Positions 53,689-63,865 of a DNA stretch of 64,000 bases are shown piece after piece. The number at the start of each line of letters is the position of its first letter. Position 1 is the stretch's first letter. A model generated the notes under the pieces. That model did no database searches. It was given only the letters and a program-made list of their open reading frames with translations, and was not told where the DNA came from. Origin of the DNA: Mesorhizobium australicum (GTDB lineage Bacteria > Pseudomonadota > Alphaproteobacteria > Rhizobiales > Rhizobiaceae); NCBI RefSeq assembly GCF_900177325.1, contig NZ_FXBL01000004.1, positions 2,418,001-2,482,000 on the forward strand, written 5' to 3'. The translations under genes and the position numbers were made by a program.

Positions 53689-53731
53689 CGGCCGCCGCCG
53701 GCCGGCGGCCTGGAGGATGGTGGGGGACGAC

Positions 53732-54619
53732 ATGGCGCTTCAGAGCATGACCGGCTTCGCGCGGGCGGGCGGAAGCCTTGCCGGCGCGACCATCGCCTGG
53801 GAGGCGCGCTCGGTGAACGGCAAGGGGCTCGACGTGCGCCTGCGCCTGCCGCCGGGCTTCGACCGGCTGGAAATGCCGGCCCGCCAGGCGGCGCAGAAGC
53901 GGTTCTCGCGCGGCAATGTCCAGGCGACGCTCACCTTGACGCGCATTGGCCTGACGGCGCAGCCGGTGGTCAACGAGGAGTTCCTCAAGGACGTCGCCTC
54001 GCTCGCCAAGCGCCTGGAAAGCCAGTTCGGCTGCGCCCCCCCGACAGCCGACGGGCTGCTCGCTCTGCGCGGCGTGCTCGAAACGCCGGAGCCCGTCGTG
54101 TCCGAGGAGGAGACCGCGCAGATCGACGCGGAGATCCTCGCCGTGCTGGATCGTGCGCTGGACGGGCTTGTGGCCGCGCGCGAGCATGAGGGCACGGCAC
54201 TCAGGCAGCTTCTCCTTGGCCACCTCGACACGATCGAACAGCTGACGCTGCGCGCCGAGGCCGACGGCTCGCGCGAGCCGGCCGCCATCCGTGAGCGCAT
54301 CGCCCAGCAGGTCAGGCTGCTGATCGACGCCGCCCCCTCGCTCGACGAGCAGCGCCTGCACACCGAAGCGGCGTTCCTGGCGACGAAGGCCGACATCCGC
54401 GAGGAGATCGACCGTCTGAAGACGCATGTCGCTTCCGGCCGCGCGCTGCTTGGTTCCGGCACGGCGGCCGGCCGCAAGCTCGATTTCCTGGCGCAGGAAT
54501 TCAATCGCGAATCGAACACGCTTTGCTCTAAATCGAACGCAGCCTCGGTGACGGCGATCGGCCTCGAACTGAAGGCGGTCGTCGACCAGTTCCGCGAGCA
54601 GGTCCAGAATCTGGAGTAG
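53732..54619 (+). CDS. yicC: YicC/YloC-family endoribonuclease
   Basis: 295 residues, normal length. Begins MALQSMTGFARA, includes WEARSVNGKGLDVRLRLPPGF and ends EFNRESNTLCSKSNAASVTAIGLELKAVVDQFREQVQNLE, the most conserved part of the family. Members cut RNA, including small regulatory RNAs. ATG at 53732; the gene lies 3 bases ahead of gmk, the arrangement seen widely. Confidence 0.93.
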   Translation: MALQSMTGFARAGGSLAGATIAWEARSVNGKGLDVRLRLPPGFDRLEMPARQAAQKRFSRGNVQATLTLTRIGLTAQPVVNEEFLKDVASLAKRLESQFGCAPPTADGLLALRGVLETPEPVVSEEETAQIDAEILAVLDRALDGLVAAREHEGTALRQLLLGHLDTIEQLTLRAEADGSREPAAIRERIAQQVRLLIDAAPSLDEQRLHTEAAFLATKADIREEIDRLKTHVASGRALLGSGTAAGRKLDFLAQEFNRESNTLCSKSNAASVTAIGLELKAVVDQFREQVQNLE

Positions 54620-54622
54620 GAC

Positions 54623-55279
54623 ATGACGGGCGAGAGAGCCTCATCCGGCATCAGGCGCCGCGGCCTGATGCTCGTTCTGTCGTCCCCCTCGGGGGCCGGC
54701 AAGTCGACGATCGCGCGCAATCTCCTGGAGAACGATCCGGGGCTGGAACTGTCGGTCAGCGTCACCACGCGCCCGCGCCGCCCCAGCGAGATCGACGGCG
54801 TGCACTACCACTTCATCTCGCAGCGCGAGTTCGACCGGCTGCGCGACACCGACGCGCTGCTCGAATGGGCCGAGGTGCACGGCAATTGCTACGGCACGCC
54901 GCGCGAGCCGGCCGAGGCCGCCATGGCGGATGGCCGCGACATGCTGTTCGACATCGACTGGCAGGGCGCCGAACAGCTCGACGAGAAGATGCGCGCCGAC
55001 ATCGTCTCGATCTTCATCCTGCCGCCCTCGATGGGCGAGCTGAAGACGCGGCTGCGCCGGCGCGCCGAAGACACCGACGCGGTGATCGAGAAGCGCCTGG
55101 CCAATGCCCGCGTCGAGATCGAGCACTGGCGCGCCTACGACTACGTCGTCGTCAACGACGATCTCAACCGCGCCTATTCGGAGGTCAGGTCGATCGTCAC
55201 CGCCGAGCGCCTGCGCCGCGACCGCCGTCCGGGCCTGTTCGACTTCGTGACGAAGCTGCTGGACGAGAAACTCGGCTGA
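54623..55279 (+). CDS. gmk: guanylate kinase
   Basis: 218 residues. P-loop [10 protein letters not shown] (20-29), GMP-binding [18 protein letters not shown] and YGTP, then [10 protein letters not shown] and the lid region. Phosphorylates GMP to GDP. It starts 3 bases after yicC on the same transcript and ends 5 bases before the stop of the convergent rsmA gene. Confidence 0.97.
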   Translation: MTGERASSGIRRRGLMLVLSSPSGAGKSTIARNLLENDPGLELSVSVTTRPRRPSEIDGVHYHFISQREFDRLRDTDALLEWAEVHGNCYGTPREPAEAAMADGRDMLFDIDWQGAEQLDEKMRADIVSIFILPPSMGELKTRLRRRAEDTDAVIEKRLANARVEIEHWRAYDYVVVNDDLNRAYSEVRSIVTAERLRRDRRPGLFDFVTKLLDEKLG

Positions 55280-55284
55280 CCTGG

Positions 55285-56118
55285 CTATCCGAGCGCGTTC
55301 GCCAGCCTGACGAATTCCTCGACGCTCAGCGTCTCCGCCCGCCGCGTCCCGTCGATGCCGGCTTGCGTCAGCAGCGCCTCGCCGCCGACCGCCTTCAGGC
55401 TCTGCCGCAGCATCTTGCGGCGCTGGCCGAAGGCGGCCTGGGTGACACGCTCGAGCTTGCGCAGTTCCGCGGGCAGGGGGGCCGGTTTCGGCACGAGGTG
55501 GACCACCGAGGAGGTGACCTTGGGCGGCGGCCAGAAGGCCTGTGGCGAAATGTCGAAGGCGATCCGCGAATCGGCCCGCCAGCCGGCCAGCACGCCGAGC
55601 CGGCCGTAGGCCTCGTCGCCGGCCCGTGCCACCACGCGTTCCGCCACTTCCTTCTGGAACATCAGCGTCAGCGACCGGTAGAAGGGCGGCCAGGCGCCCA
55701 CGGTCAGCCACTTCACCAAAAGCTCCGTGCCGATGTTGTAGGGCAGGTTGGCGACGATGCGCACGTCGTCCACGCCCGGCACGAGACCGGCATAGTCGAT
55801 GGCGAGCGCATCGCCGGAAATGACCTCCAGCCGCCCGGGATAGGCCTCGGCGATCTCGGCCAGCGCCGGCAGGCAGCGCTCGTCGCGCTCGATGGCGATC
55901 ACCTTTTCTGCCTTGTGCATGAGAAGCGCCCGGGTGAGGCCGCCGGGTCCGGGCCCGACCTCGATGACCGTCGCGCCTGAGAGGTCGCCCGCCGCCCGCG
56001 CGACCTTGCCGGTCAGGTTCAGGTCGAGCAGGAAGTTCTGGCCGAGCGACTTTTTCGCCGCCAGCCCATGCCGCTCGATCACCTCTCGCAGCGGCGGCAG
56101 CCCGTCGATCGCGCTCAC
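55285..56118 (-). CDS. rsmA: 16S rRNA dimethyladenosine transferase
   Basis: 277 residues from a GTG at 56118 overlapping the pdxA stop (GTGA). SAM motif [21 protein letters not shown] at the start and the catalytic NLPYNIGTE are intact; [12 protein letters not shown] is the usual C-terminal link. It dimethylates two adjacent adenines near the 3' end of 16S rRNA (KsgA). The longer upstream reading is inside pdxA. Confidence 0.96.
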   Translation of the reverse strand: MSAIDGLPPLREVIERHGLAAKKSLGQNFLLDLNLTGKVARAAGDLSGATVIEVGPGPGGLTRALLMHKAEKVIAIERDERCLPALAEIAEAYPGRLEVISGDALAIDYAGLVPGVDDVRIVANLPYNIGTELLVKWLTVGAWPPFYRSLTLMFQKEVAERVVARAGDEAYGRLGVLAGWRADSRIAFDISPQAFWPPPKVTSSVVHLVPKPAPLPAELRKLERVTQAAFGQRRKMLRQSLKAVGGEALLTQAGIDGTRRAETLSVEEFVRLANALG

Positions 56119-57119
56119 GCGGCGCGCGCCTGGTTGTCCGCGAGCGTGCGCGCGAGCTTCAGCGCCGCGATCAGGCTGTCGGGCCGCGCCTTGCCTGTTC
56201 CGGCGATGTCGAACGCGGTTCCGTGGTCTGGAGAGGTGCGGATGAAGGGCAGGCCGAGCGTGACGTTCACCGCCTCGTCGAAGGCGAGCATCTTCGCCGG
56301 AATCAGCGCCTGGTCGTGATACATGCACAGCGCCGCGTCATAGCCGGCCCGCGCGCGCGGATGGAACATCGTGTCGGCGGGCGCGGGACCGAACGCGTCG
56401 ATCCCTTCTTGCCGCAACTGTTCGACCGCCGGCAGGATGATCTCCTCGTCCTCGGTGCCGATTGTTCCGCCTTCGCCGGCATGCGGGTTGAGACCCAGCA
56501 CCGCCAGCCGCGGCCTGGCGATGCCGAACCGGTCGCGCAGGTCGCGATGGACGATGCGCGCATTCTTCAGGATTCCTTGCGTGGTGAGCGCGGCGGGCAC
56601 GTCGGCGATCGGGATATGGATGGTCACCGGAACAGTGCGCAGGTCCGGACCGGCCAGCATCATCACGGCCGTCTCTTCCCGGCCCGTCGCCTCGCCGGCG
56701 AGATGCGCCAGATACTCCGTGTGGCCGGGATGGCGGAAGCCCGCCTCGTAAAGCGTCTTCTTGGCGATCGGCAGCGTCACCACCGCGTCCGCCTCGCCGT
56801 CGAGCACATATCCGGCCGCTCGGTCGATCGCCTCGATGATGCTGGCGGCGTTGCCGACGGTCGACGCGCCTGGCGTGTCGACGAAGCGGCTTTCGAGTGG
56901 AAGGACGGGCAGGGCGCCGTCGAACAGCGAGCCTGCCGCGCCGATCGTCGTCTCGGCGATCCGCATCTGGATGCCGAGCCGTCTGGCGCGGGCTGCGAGG
57001 TGTTCGGCGTCCGCCAGCAGCGCGAAGGGCGGAATGTGCGCCTCGCGGCGCATCTGCCATGCGGCAATGATGATGTCCGGCCCGATCCCGGATGGATCGC
57101 CGATGCTCACTGCCAGCAT
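56115..57119 (-). CDS. pdxA: 4-hydroxythreonine-4-phosphate dehydrogenase
   Basis: 334 residues. [11 protein letters not shown] opens the NAD fold; the metal-binding His residues appear in [10 protein letters not shown] and [10 protein letters not shown], and [13 protein letters not shown] marks the phosphate site. It acts in the deoxyxylulose-dependent route to pyridoxal phosphate. The gene lies 13 bases downstream of surA on the same strand, as in related genomes. Confidence 0.95.
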   Translation of the reverse strand: MLAVSIGDPSGIGPDIIIAAWQMRREAHIPPFALLADAEHLAARARRLGIQMRIAETTIGAAGSLFDGALPVLPLESRFVDTPGASTVGNAASIIEAIDRAAGYVLDGEADAVVTLPIAKKTLYEAGFRHPGHTEYLAHLAGEATGREETAVMMLAGPDLRTVPVTIHIPIADVPAALTTQGILKNARIVHRDLRDRFGIARPRLAVLGLNPHAGEGGTIGTEDEEIILPAVEQLRQEGIDAFGPAPADTMFHPRARAGYDAALCMYHDQALIPAKMLAFDEAVNVTLGLPFIRTSPDHGTAFDIAGTGKARPDSLIAALKLARTLADNQARAA

Positions 57120-57132
57120 GGAGGCGGACGTC

Positions 57133-58068
57133 CTATCGCTGAACGATTCGCGCGGTCTTGCGCAGCTCGTCGACGTATTTCTTGCTGAGCTCCTCGGCCT
57201 TCTCGTCGAGCTTGCCCTCGGTCTGCAGCATCATCTGCGCGGCGCGGTCGTCGTTCACCTCGCGCGACGAGCAGACGCCGATGAATTCGACGCCGGCCGG
57301 CGTCTCGCGCACCGCCGTGGCGGTCCCCGGCTTCGCGGCCTTGATCTGGGTCGCCCAGTCCGGCGGCAGTTCCGGCTCGAGGATGCGCGGGATGTCCTGG
57401 ACGCTGACGTCGATCAGCCCCTTGGCGAACTGCCGCGTCGTCTCGCAGCCGTTGAAGCGCTGGCGCATGGCGTCGGCCTCGCGCTTGCGCTTGCCCAGGA
57501 TCGCGCCGCGCTCCTTCTGCGGCACGACGAAGGTTATCTTCTGCAGCATATATTCCGTCGCCGACGGCTTCTTGCCGCCCAGCTCGAACACTTTGCGCAC
57601 CATCTGCTGCTCGGTCATCATTTCGGTCGAGCGGTAGCGCGAGCCGAGCAACTGGCTCCAGCCCATCTGGATACGGATGAATTCCTTCATGTGCTCGCGG
57701 CCGATCCCGGCCTGACTAAGGATCTGGTCGAGCTGCGCCGGCTTCAGCTTGTTCGAGGTAGCGAAACGGTTGTAGCTGTCGTCCACCGCCTGCTTGGAAA
57801 TGCGGATGTTCCTCCGCGCCATCTCCTCGGACTTCAGCGCCTGCTCGACCATGTCCTGCGCGGCTTTTTCTGTTCCGCCTTTCTGGCGGAACAGCTTGTT
57901 CAGGGCAACTCGGCGCTGGATGTCGTAGCTGGTCACCGCGGTGTTGTTGACGATGTATTTGATCTCGCTTGCAACGGCGGGCGGCGCCGAAAAGACGGCG
58001 GCTCCGCTCAATGCCGCAAGAACGACTGCAACAGTCGCGAATCTGGCGCGCTTCATAGCTGGATTCAT
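57133..58068 (-). CDS. surA: SurA-type periplasmic chaperone
   Basis: 311 residues. Signal peptide of about 33 residues ([20 protein letters not shown], cut near AVASE), then the SurA N-terminal domain ([22 protein letters not shown]). A parvulin domain is weak or missing: only [20 protein letters not shown] and the end [21 protein letters not shown] resemble the usual frame. It should deliver outer-membrane proteins such as LptD. ATG at 58068 with GGAG upstream. Confidence 0.88.
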   Translation of the reverse strand: MNPAMKRARFATVAVVLAALSGAAVFSAPPAVASEIKYIVNNTAVTSYDIQRRVALNKLFRQKGGTEKAAQDMVEQALKSEEMARRNIRISKQAVDDSYNRFATSNKLKPAQLDQILSQAGIGREHMKEFIRIQMGWSQLLGSRYRSTEMMTEQQMVRKVFELGGKKPSATEYMLQKITFVVPQKERGAILGKRKREADAMRQRFNGCETTRQFAKGLIDVSVQDIPRILEPELPPDWATQIKAAKPGTATAVRETPAGVEFIGVCSSREVNDDRAAQMMLQTEGKLDEKAEELSKKYVDELRKTARIVQR

Positions 58069-58153
58069 CACTCCGTCCCGAACTTCGCGGTTTTCCTTTG
58101 GATACTCGCGCAAAATGCCGGATTACTGCGGCCAAACCGTGGCACGGCCGCCC

Positions 58154-60628
58154 TTACTGGTCGAGCGCGTTGCTGCTCGATCCGAAATCGCCGATCGTCC
58201 GGAAGGCGATATTGAAGCCGACCGAAAGGGATTCTTTCTGATCCGTCGGTCGAACCTGTGTGAACGTCATCGAATAGGTAAAGCACTCGTCGTCGTACTG
58301 GAACCCGATCGAGTTGCGCACGAGCCTGCTCTGCACGAAATCATGCGTCCCGGACGCGAAGGCCGCCCAGTTCTCGTTGAAGTCGAACTTGCCGGAAACG
58401 GTCAGTTCCTGCCGGTCTTCGGCGAAGCCATAGAGCGGCTGCTTCTGGATATAGGCAAATCGTGTCGACGTGGTCAGCTGGCCGATCGTGAAGCCCGTCT
58501 TGAGCTCTGCACGGCGTGTCTCGAAGGTCTGCTCATCGAAGCGTCCGCTGGCGGAGATCGAGAAGCCCGTCGGGCTGGTCACGCCAAACAGCGCAACGAA
58601 ATCGGACGTGTCTGTCTCCAGGCCGGAATACGCGCCGACATTGACGAGATCGGGCGAAGCGAACGGGTTGTCGCCGGCGAGATGGTAGGACTGGCCGAAG
58701 ATGCCGGTGGCACCCCAGCCGCTCCAGAACGAGCCGGTATAGCGGACACCGAGATTGGCTCGCGTTCCGCCCTCGACCCGATCGTAGCCGGAGAACTTGT
58801 CGCGTTCGAACAGGCTGGCGGCGTCGAACACGAAGCTCTGCGCATCCTCGTTCGGTATGTCGAGCGTGCTGCCGTAGGCCTCGTTCGGGCGCACGAAAAT
58901 CTGTGCCATCGGTTCGAAGACGTGGCTGGAATTGGCGCCGGCGAACAGCCACGGCCAACGGAATTCAAGGCCGGCTGTCGCCATCGGGCGGAAATAGGAG
59001 GACCGGATGTCCACCTCGACGCCGGAATAGGCGAGCGCGGGATCGTGGCTATATTGCAGCCCGTTCAGGTCGCCCGCCATCGCATTGACGGCGGCCACGG
59101 AAGCCGCGCTCGGATTGGAGTAGATGCCGTCACCACGAACGCTCAGCAACGGCGTTACGATGAAGCCGTTCCCGGTGACGATCTCGCGCTTCCACTCGGC
59201 TTCCGCGGTGACGCGGCCGGTCTCACCTTCGATGCCGCTCATACGGTAAGAATCGCCGACGCGCGCACCCGGAGGCCGCAGAGCCGCGGGTAGGCTGCGC
59301 GGAACGGTAAGATCTTCACGATCGCGCGAAATGCCGGTCACGTTCATGTCGAAGCGTATCTGGCCGCCGGCGACGTTCTCGACCGTCTTCGTGTAGTCGA
59401 GCGAGGGCAGCACCCAGGGCTGTTTGGGGTCGCGGGCCAGGGAGTTCGGAACGCCATTGGCGGGATTGTCGTCGAGAGTATTTTCCTGCACGTTGAACTT
59501 CATCAGGCGCAGGTCGAAATAGTTCCGGTCGTTCAGTCCCGTCAGGTAGACCTCGTTGCGCCGCACGATCTTGTCGTAGCCTTCGATCTCGTAGGTGCGG
59601 CTGAAGTTCTTGTCCGACTGCACCATCACGTCCCAGCCGAACGTCCAGCGCGGATTGATCTTGAACTGGCCCTTCGTGCCGATCATGCCGCGGTTGGTTT
59701 CAGAACTGTCGACCGTGTTCTTGGTGAACGCGTCCGGATTCCGCTGGTGGATGCCGGCGATGCGGACTTCGTATTGGCCGTTGTTGAACTGCTGCCGCCA
59801 CTGGACATCGCCCAGGAAGCCCTGGCGGCCGTAATAGGTGCCCTTGAACAGGGCGTCGTAGGTCGGCGACAGCGCGAGGTAGTAGGGCACGGTCAGGCTG
59901 GCGCCGAGCTCGCTCTCGTAGCCGATGCCGGGGATCAGGAAGCCGCTCTTGCGCTTCACCGTCGGGTCCGGGATCGTGAAATAGGGAACATAGGCGATCG
60001 GCAGGCCGAACAGCTCGAACTTGGCGCGCTCGAAGCGCACCGTCTTGGCTTCGCCGTTCCAGATGATCCGCTGCGCCTTCACCCGCCAGATCGGCGGCTT
60101 GCCCGGCTTTTCCTCGCACGGCTCGCAGGCGGTATAGACGCCGTTGTTGAAGGTGGTGAGGATGCCGTTGCGACGCTCCGCGCTTTCGGCGGCGAAATAT
60201 GTCTTGTCCGCCGTCTCCACCCTGAGCGCATTGACGAAGCCGTCGCGGAAGTCCTCCGTGATGTCGACCTCGTCGGAATAAATCTTGGTGCCCTGCCGGT
60301 CCACCAGCTCGACATTGCCGCTGGCGATGACGCGGCCGGTCTTGCGGTCGTAGGTCACGCGCTGCGCCACGATCCGGTTGCCGCTGTATTCGATCTGCAC
60401 CGAGCCGGCCGCCGTCACGCGCTGCTGGTCGTTGTCGTAGATCAGTGTGTCGGCTTCCAGGAGCATCTGCTCGTTGCCGCTCGGCTGCGGAACGAGGCTC
60501 TCGGCGGTCTGTGACAGCGCCAGATTCGCAGGAATGACGGCGAGCGAAAGCACGCAGGCTATCGCCGTCGCGCCGGAAAGGCGCGCCGCGCGGGCCAGAA
60601 TGCTCCCGCTACCCCTCTTCACCCCCAC
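58154..60628 (-). CDS. lptD: LPS-assembly protein LptD
   Basis: 824 residues from a GTG at 60628 that overlaps the lptG stop. A signal peptide (about 1-40) is followed by the LptA-like beta-jellyroll (ADTLIYDNDQQRVTAAGSVQIEYSGNRIVAQ, to about 200) and a C-terminal beta barrel of about 600 residues. Cys168 and Cys171 (YTACEPCEE) and a C-terminal Cys (DDECFTYS) may form the interdomain disulfides known in E. coli LptD. With LptE it inserts LPS into the outer leaflet. Its chaperone gene surA lies directly downstream. Confidence 0.95.
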   Translation of the reverse strand: MGVKRGSGSILARAARLSGATAIACVLSLAVIPANLALSQTAESLVPQPSGNEQMLLEADTLIYDNDQQRVTAAGSVQIEYSGNRIVAQRVTYDRKTGRVIASGNVELVDRQGTKIYSDEVDITEDFRDGFVNALRVETADKTYFAAESAERRNGILTTFNNGVYTACEPCEEKPGKPPIWRVKAQRIIWNGEAKTVRFERAKFELFGLPIAYVPYFTIPDPTVKRKSGFLIPGIGYESELGASLTVPYYLALSPTYDALFKGTYYGRQGFLGDVQWRQQFNNGQYEVRIAGIHQRNPDAFTKNTVDSSETNRGMIGTKGQFKINPRWTFGWDVMVQSDKNFSRTYEIEGYDKIVRRNEVYLTGLNDRNYFDLRLMKFNVQENTLDDNPANGVPNSLARDPKQPWVLPSLDYTKTVENVAGGQIRFDMNVTGISRDREDLTVPRSLPAALRPPGARVGDSYRMSGIEGETGRVTAEAEWKREIVTGNGFIVTPLLSVRGDGIYSNPSAASVAAVNAMAGDLNGLQYSHDPALAYSGVEVDIRSSYFRPMATAGLEFRWPWLFAGANSSHVFEPMAQIFVRPNEAYGSTLDIPNEDAQSFVFDAASLFERDKFSGYDRVEGGTRANLGVRYTGSFWSGWGATGIFGQSYHLAGDNPFASPDLVNVGAYSGLETDTSDFVALFGVTSPTGFSISASGRFDEQTFETRRAELKTGFTIGQLTTSTRFAYIQKQPLYGFAEDRQELTVSGKFDFNENWAAFASGTHDFVQSRLVRNSIGFQYDDECFTYSMTFTQVRPTDQKESLSVGFNIAFRTIGDFGSSSNALDQ

Positions 60629-61716
60629 TAGCCGTCCTCCTTATGCAGCAGGAACGTCACGCCGAAAAATCCCGCGACGACAACTGGAAACCACGCAGCG
60701 ACCACAGGCAGAACGAATCCCGAACTGCCGAATGCCTTCACGAGAACCGACGCAACATAAAGCAGAAAGCCGGCCGCGACGCCACCCAGAATCATCGGTG
60801 CGGATTGGCCGAGCCGGGCGAAGCGCATCGACACTGTCGCGGCGATCAGCGTCATCGCCACCAGCAGGAACGGCATCGCCAGAAGTGAATGATATTGCAT
60901 GGCAAACGGGTTCGCGCTGAGGCCGAACGACCGGGCCGAATCGATCTTCGCGCCGAGCTCGAAAAGCGGGATCGTTTCCGGCCTCGCGAACTGCTCTTCG
61001 ACGAAATCCGGCTTCAGATCGGTCTTGATCGCCATGCGCGGCCGCTCGGTGCGCTGGCCGTCGGCATCGATGCGCTGTACGCCGGTCAGCATCCATGCAC
61101 CGGTCGCCAGCGCGGCGCGCTTGGCGTCGATCCTGTCGACGATCGAGCCGTCCTTGTCGAAGCGGATGAACGTCGCCTGTCCGAGCAACCTTCCGCGCTG
61201 CGCCGACTTCTTCGCGCCGATGATCGTGACGCCCTCTTCGGTGCGCTGGCGCAGCCAGGGAAGGCCGAGCCCGCCGGGCGCGCTGCGCGCCTTGCCGCTG
61301 AACGAGGCCTCGATCTCTTCGGAATAGGAGAGGGCGGCGGCCGACAGGCTGTTGAGCGCGGTGATGGTGACTGCCCCGATGAGGAAGCTCGCGAAGCAGA
61401 GCGGCGCGAGGAACTGCCAGGCTGAAATGCCGGCCGAGCGCGCGATCACCAATTCGTATTTGCGGTTGAGAGACATCAGCGTCGCCATCGCCGCGAACAG
61501 GATGATGAACGGTATCGCCGTCTGGATGATCATCGGGATGCGCAGCGCCGAGACCATCATGCCGGCGCCCATCGAATATTCGGGCAGGGAGCTGGCGCGG
61601 CGCGAGAACTCGGTGAAGTCGACGAGGAAGGAGATGACGACGACGCCGACGAAGAACTGCGCCACGATCACGAGATAGCGGCGGAAGAAATAGGTGAAGA
61701 GCGTGCGGCCGATCAT
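60628..61716 (-). CDS. lptG: LPS export ABC permease LptG
   Basis: 362 residues, ATG at 61716 overlapping the lptF stop (ATGA). Three N-terminal membrane helices (FVGVVVISFLVDFTEF, IPFIILFAAMATLMSLNRKYELVIARSAGIS), a periplasmic beta-jellyroll (about 130-270) and three C-terminal helices. With LptF and the cytoplasmic ATPase LptB it extracts LPS from the inner membrane. LptB and LptC lie outside the window. A reading to 62076 is rejected as it lies inside lptF. Confidence 0.96.
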   Translation of the reverse strand: MIGRTLFTYFFRRYLVIVAQFFVGVVVISFLVDFTEFSRRASSLPEYSMGAGMMVSALRIPMIIQTAIPFIILFAAMATLMSLNRKYELVIARSAGISAWQFLAPLCFASFLIGAVTITALNSLSAAALSYSEEIEASFSGKARSAPGGLGLPWLRQRTEEGVTIIGAKKSAQRGRLLGQATFIRFDKDGSIVDRIDAKRAALATGAWMLTGVQRIDADGQRTERPRMAIKTDLKPDFVEEQFARPETIPLFELGAKIDSARSFGLSANPFAMQYHSLLAMPFLLVAMTLIAATVSMRFARLGQSAPMILGGVAAGFLLYVASVLVKAFGSSGFVLPVVAAWFPVVVAGFFGVTFLLHKEDG

Positions 61717-62918
61717 GCGCCGCCTCCCGCCCGCTGGCGGTAGCCCGCCAGCCTCAGCTGCAGCGCCAGCCTCTGCCGCTCGATCCAGGCCAGCAGCGCG
61801 CTGCCCCATCTGTCCAGCCAGGCCGGTATCCTGAGCTGGCGTCCCGAAGCGAGCAGGATCAGGAAGATCGCAATGGTCCCGAGCGGCAGCGCGTAGGTCA
61901 GCACCATCATGGTGTCGCTGCCGCCCGAGGCGTTCATGAAGAAGAAGCCGAGGCCGCGGATGCAGAGCGCGAGCGTCGCCGCGGCCGCCAGGCTCCACAG
62001 CCTCTCCTGGCGGTTGGAGCGCGCACCGCCGGCGAAATAGGTCGCGATCAGGCCGAACGCCACGGGAAAGAGCCATTCCGACAGGCGCCGGTGGAGTTCG
62101 GACCGAAGCTGCTGCGGTCGCTGCTTGGCGAAAAAGTCATTCGGGTCCGGATTGAGAAGGAACGAGATCGGCTGGTCCTTGGGGCGCAGTGTCGGCGTGC
62201 TGTCGGCCGAGCTGAACTGCGAGAAATCGATCGCATAGGAGGCGAACTGGATGATCGACACGTCCCCCGTCGCCACCGTGCGCCGCTGGATCTCGCCCTC
62301 GCTCATCACCAGCAGTTCGCGCTCGCCCTGCGGCAGGATCACGCCGCGCTTGGCGTAGTAGATCAGCTCCGTCTTCTCGTCGCGGGCATCCGCGATGAAG
62401 ATGCCGCCGAAGGCGCCGCCGGGATGCTGTTCGGCGATCTGGATATAGAGCCCGTCGTCCAGCCGCTTGAACGAGCCGGACTGCACGGCGAGCCGGACGA
62501 GGTCGGCGCCCGCCTCGCTGACGATCGTACGGATCTGCCGGTTCGTCCACGGTTCGACGAACAGCGCGATGCCGAGTGTGGCGAGCGTCAAGATCATGCC
62601 GAGAATGAGGATCGGCTTCGCGGTGAGCTTCTGCGACCCGCCGGCGCCCTCGATCACCGCCAGCTCGGAATCGGCATTCATCGCCGACAATGTCTGCGAC
62701 GCTCCGATCAGCACCGCGAACGGGGCGACGACCACTGCCATCGCCGGCACGAGCATCACCGCCAGGTGCAGGAAGGTGCTGATCGCCTGCCCGGAATCGG
62801 TCAGCACGTTCACATAGATCAGAACCTGCGTGATCATCACGACGACGGTCGTCGCCGCCAGCGTGATGAACGTCAGCCGGGCCGCGCGACGGAATATGTA
62901 GCGCTCGATCAGGTTCAT
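61713..62918 (-). CDS. lptF: LPS export ABC permease LptF
   Basis: 401 residues with the same six-helix plan: MNLIERYIFRRAARLTFITL at the start, LSAMNADSELAVIEGAGGSQ before helix 3, periplasmic domain, then three helices and a basic C-terminal tail. It pairs with LptG. First gene of the minus-strand lptF-lptG-lptD-surA-pdxA-rsmA unit; ATG at 62918, promoter expected in the 176-base gap to the PAP2 gene. Confidence 0.96.
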   Translation of the reverse strand: MNLIERYIFRRAARLTFITLAATTVVVMITQVLIYVNVLTDSGQAISTFLHLAVMLVPAMAVVVAPFAVLIGASQTLSAMNADSELAVIEGAGGSQKLTAKPILILGMILTLATLGIALFVEPWTNRQIRTIVSEAGADLVRLAVQSGSFKRLDDGLYIQIAEQHPGGAFGGIFIADARDEKTELIYYAKRGVILPQGERELLVMSEGEIQRRTVATGDVSIIQFASYAIDFSQFSSADSTPTLRPKDQPISFLLNPDPNDFFAKQRPQQLRSELHRRLSEWLFPVAFGLIATYFAGGARSNRQERLWSLAAAATLALCIRGLGFFFMNASGGSDTMMVLTYALPLGTIAIFLILLASGRQLRIPAWLDRWGSALLAWIERQRLALQLRLAGYRQRAGGGA

Positions 62919-63094
62919 CGTCTTGAGCGGGCCGTCCTTGCGCCTGGGGCGTGGTTGTTGACAGCGCGCGCGCTGATGTTGGGGAGCATACGCATCCGGT
63001 GCGGGGATGGAACGTCAGATTGGCTAAAAATAGGCGAAAGAACGCGGTTAACTTTGGGTAAATCGTTAACCTTCCTACGAAAAGCGCAACCGGA

Positions 63095-63865
63095 TCAGTT
63101 CATTAGCCGCTCACCTGCTTTTTGCTGCGCGGTATGACGTAGCGCAAGCATGCGGATCCCGGTGGCCAGCAGCGTGAAGATCAGCAGCGAAAGCAGCGCG
63201 CCCAGGATGACGTCGGACAGATAGTGCCCGCCGAAGGCGACGCGCAGCAGCGAGGTTCCGGTCGCGACGGTGAAGGCGGCAGCCAGCGCCCAGGTGCGGT
63301 AGGCCCTCGGAGTGAGCGTCGCCAGCGCCACCAGCCAGAACGAACTCGCGGCCTCGCCGGACACGAAGGAGCAGTTGGTCGCGCAATACTCTGTAATATG
63401 GCCCGCCGGAACGAACGGGTAGGGGCCGCCGAAGAGGTCGGTCATATAGGGCCTCGGGCGGCCCCAGTGCTCCTTGAGTATCAGATTGACGATTGCGCCG
63501 GCGCTGATGACCATGGTGGCCACGGCTGCGAGGCCCGCGCGGTCGAACGGATGCGCCAGCGACCGCCGCGCCACGACGCGCCACGTGATCGCCAGCAGCA
63601 GAAGCACGGCAAGCGTGACCGGCGTCACCTGCAGAAGCTGGCGGATCGGTCCGAAGACCGGCGACGAGGACAGCGGAAACGTGCCGCAGATTTTGCCGGT
63701 CGCGATGCAGACGCGTTGCTTGAAGAACAGTTCGGAGACCGCGATGTCGATCCAGGGAAAGACGTTGAAGAACAGCAGCGTTCCGGCGATCAGCGCGACG
63801 AAGATCAGAATCGGTCGCCGGCCGGCGCAGGGCCAGAGATAGTCGTCCTCGATGAAGGGCGTCAA
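63095..63865 (-). CDS. PAP2-family phosphatase, membrane-bound
   Basis: 256 residues from a TTG at 63865, with five or six membrane helices. The three PAP2 motifs are present but altered: K-E-H-W-G-R-P-R-P (motif 1), C-S-F-V-S-G-E-A (motif 2, where most members have S-G-H) and L-R-V-A-F-G-G-H-Y-L-S-D (motif 3). It probably dephosphorylates a lipid such as undecaprenyl, phosphatidylglycerol or lipid A phosphate at the periplasmic face. Adjacency to the lpt genes makes lipid A modification a possibility only. Confidence 0.85.
   Translation of the reverse strand: MTPFIEDDYLWPCAGRRPILIFVALIAGTLLFFNVFPWIDIAVSELFFKQRVCIATGKICGTFPLSSSPVFGPIRQLLQVTPVTLAVLLLLAITWRVVARRSLAHPFDRAGLAAVATMVISAGAIVNLILKEHWGRPRPYMTDLFGGPYPFVPAGHITEYCATNCSFVSGEAASSFWLVALATLTPRAYRTWALAAAFTVATGTSLLRVAFGGHYLSDVILGALLSLLIFTLLATGIRMLALRHTAQQKAGERLMN

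Noticed and set aside
61717..62076. 120-residue N-terminal extension of lptG
   Set aside because: Lies inside lptF in another frame; the ATG at 61716 overlaps the lptF stop as expected for the operon.
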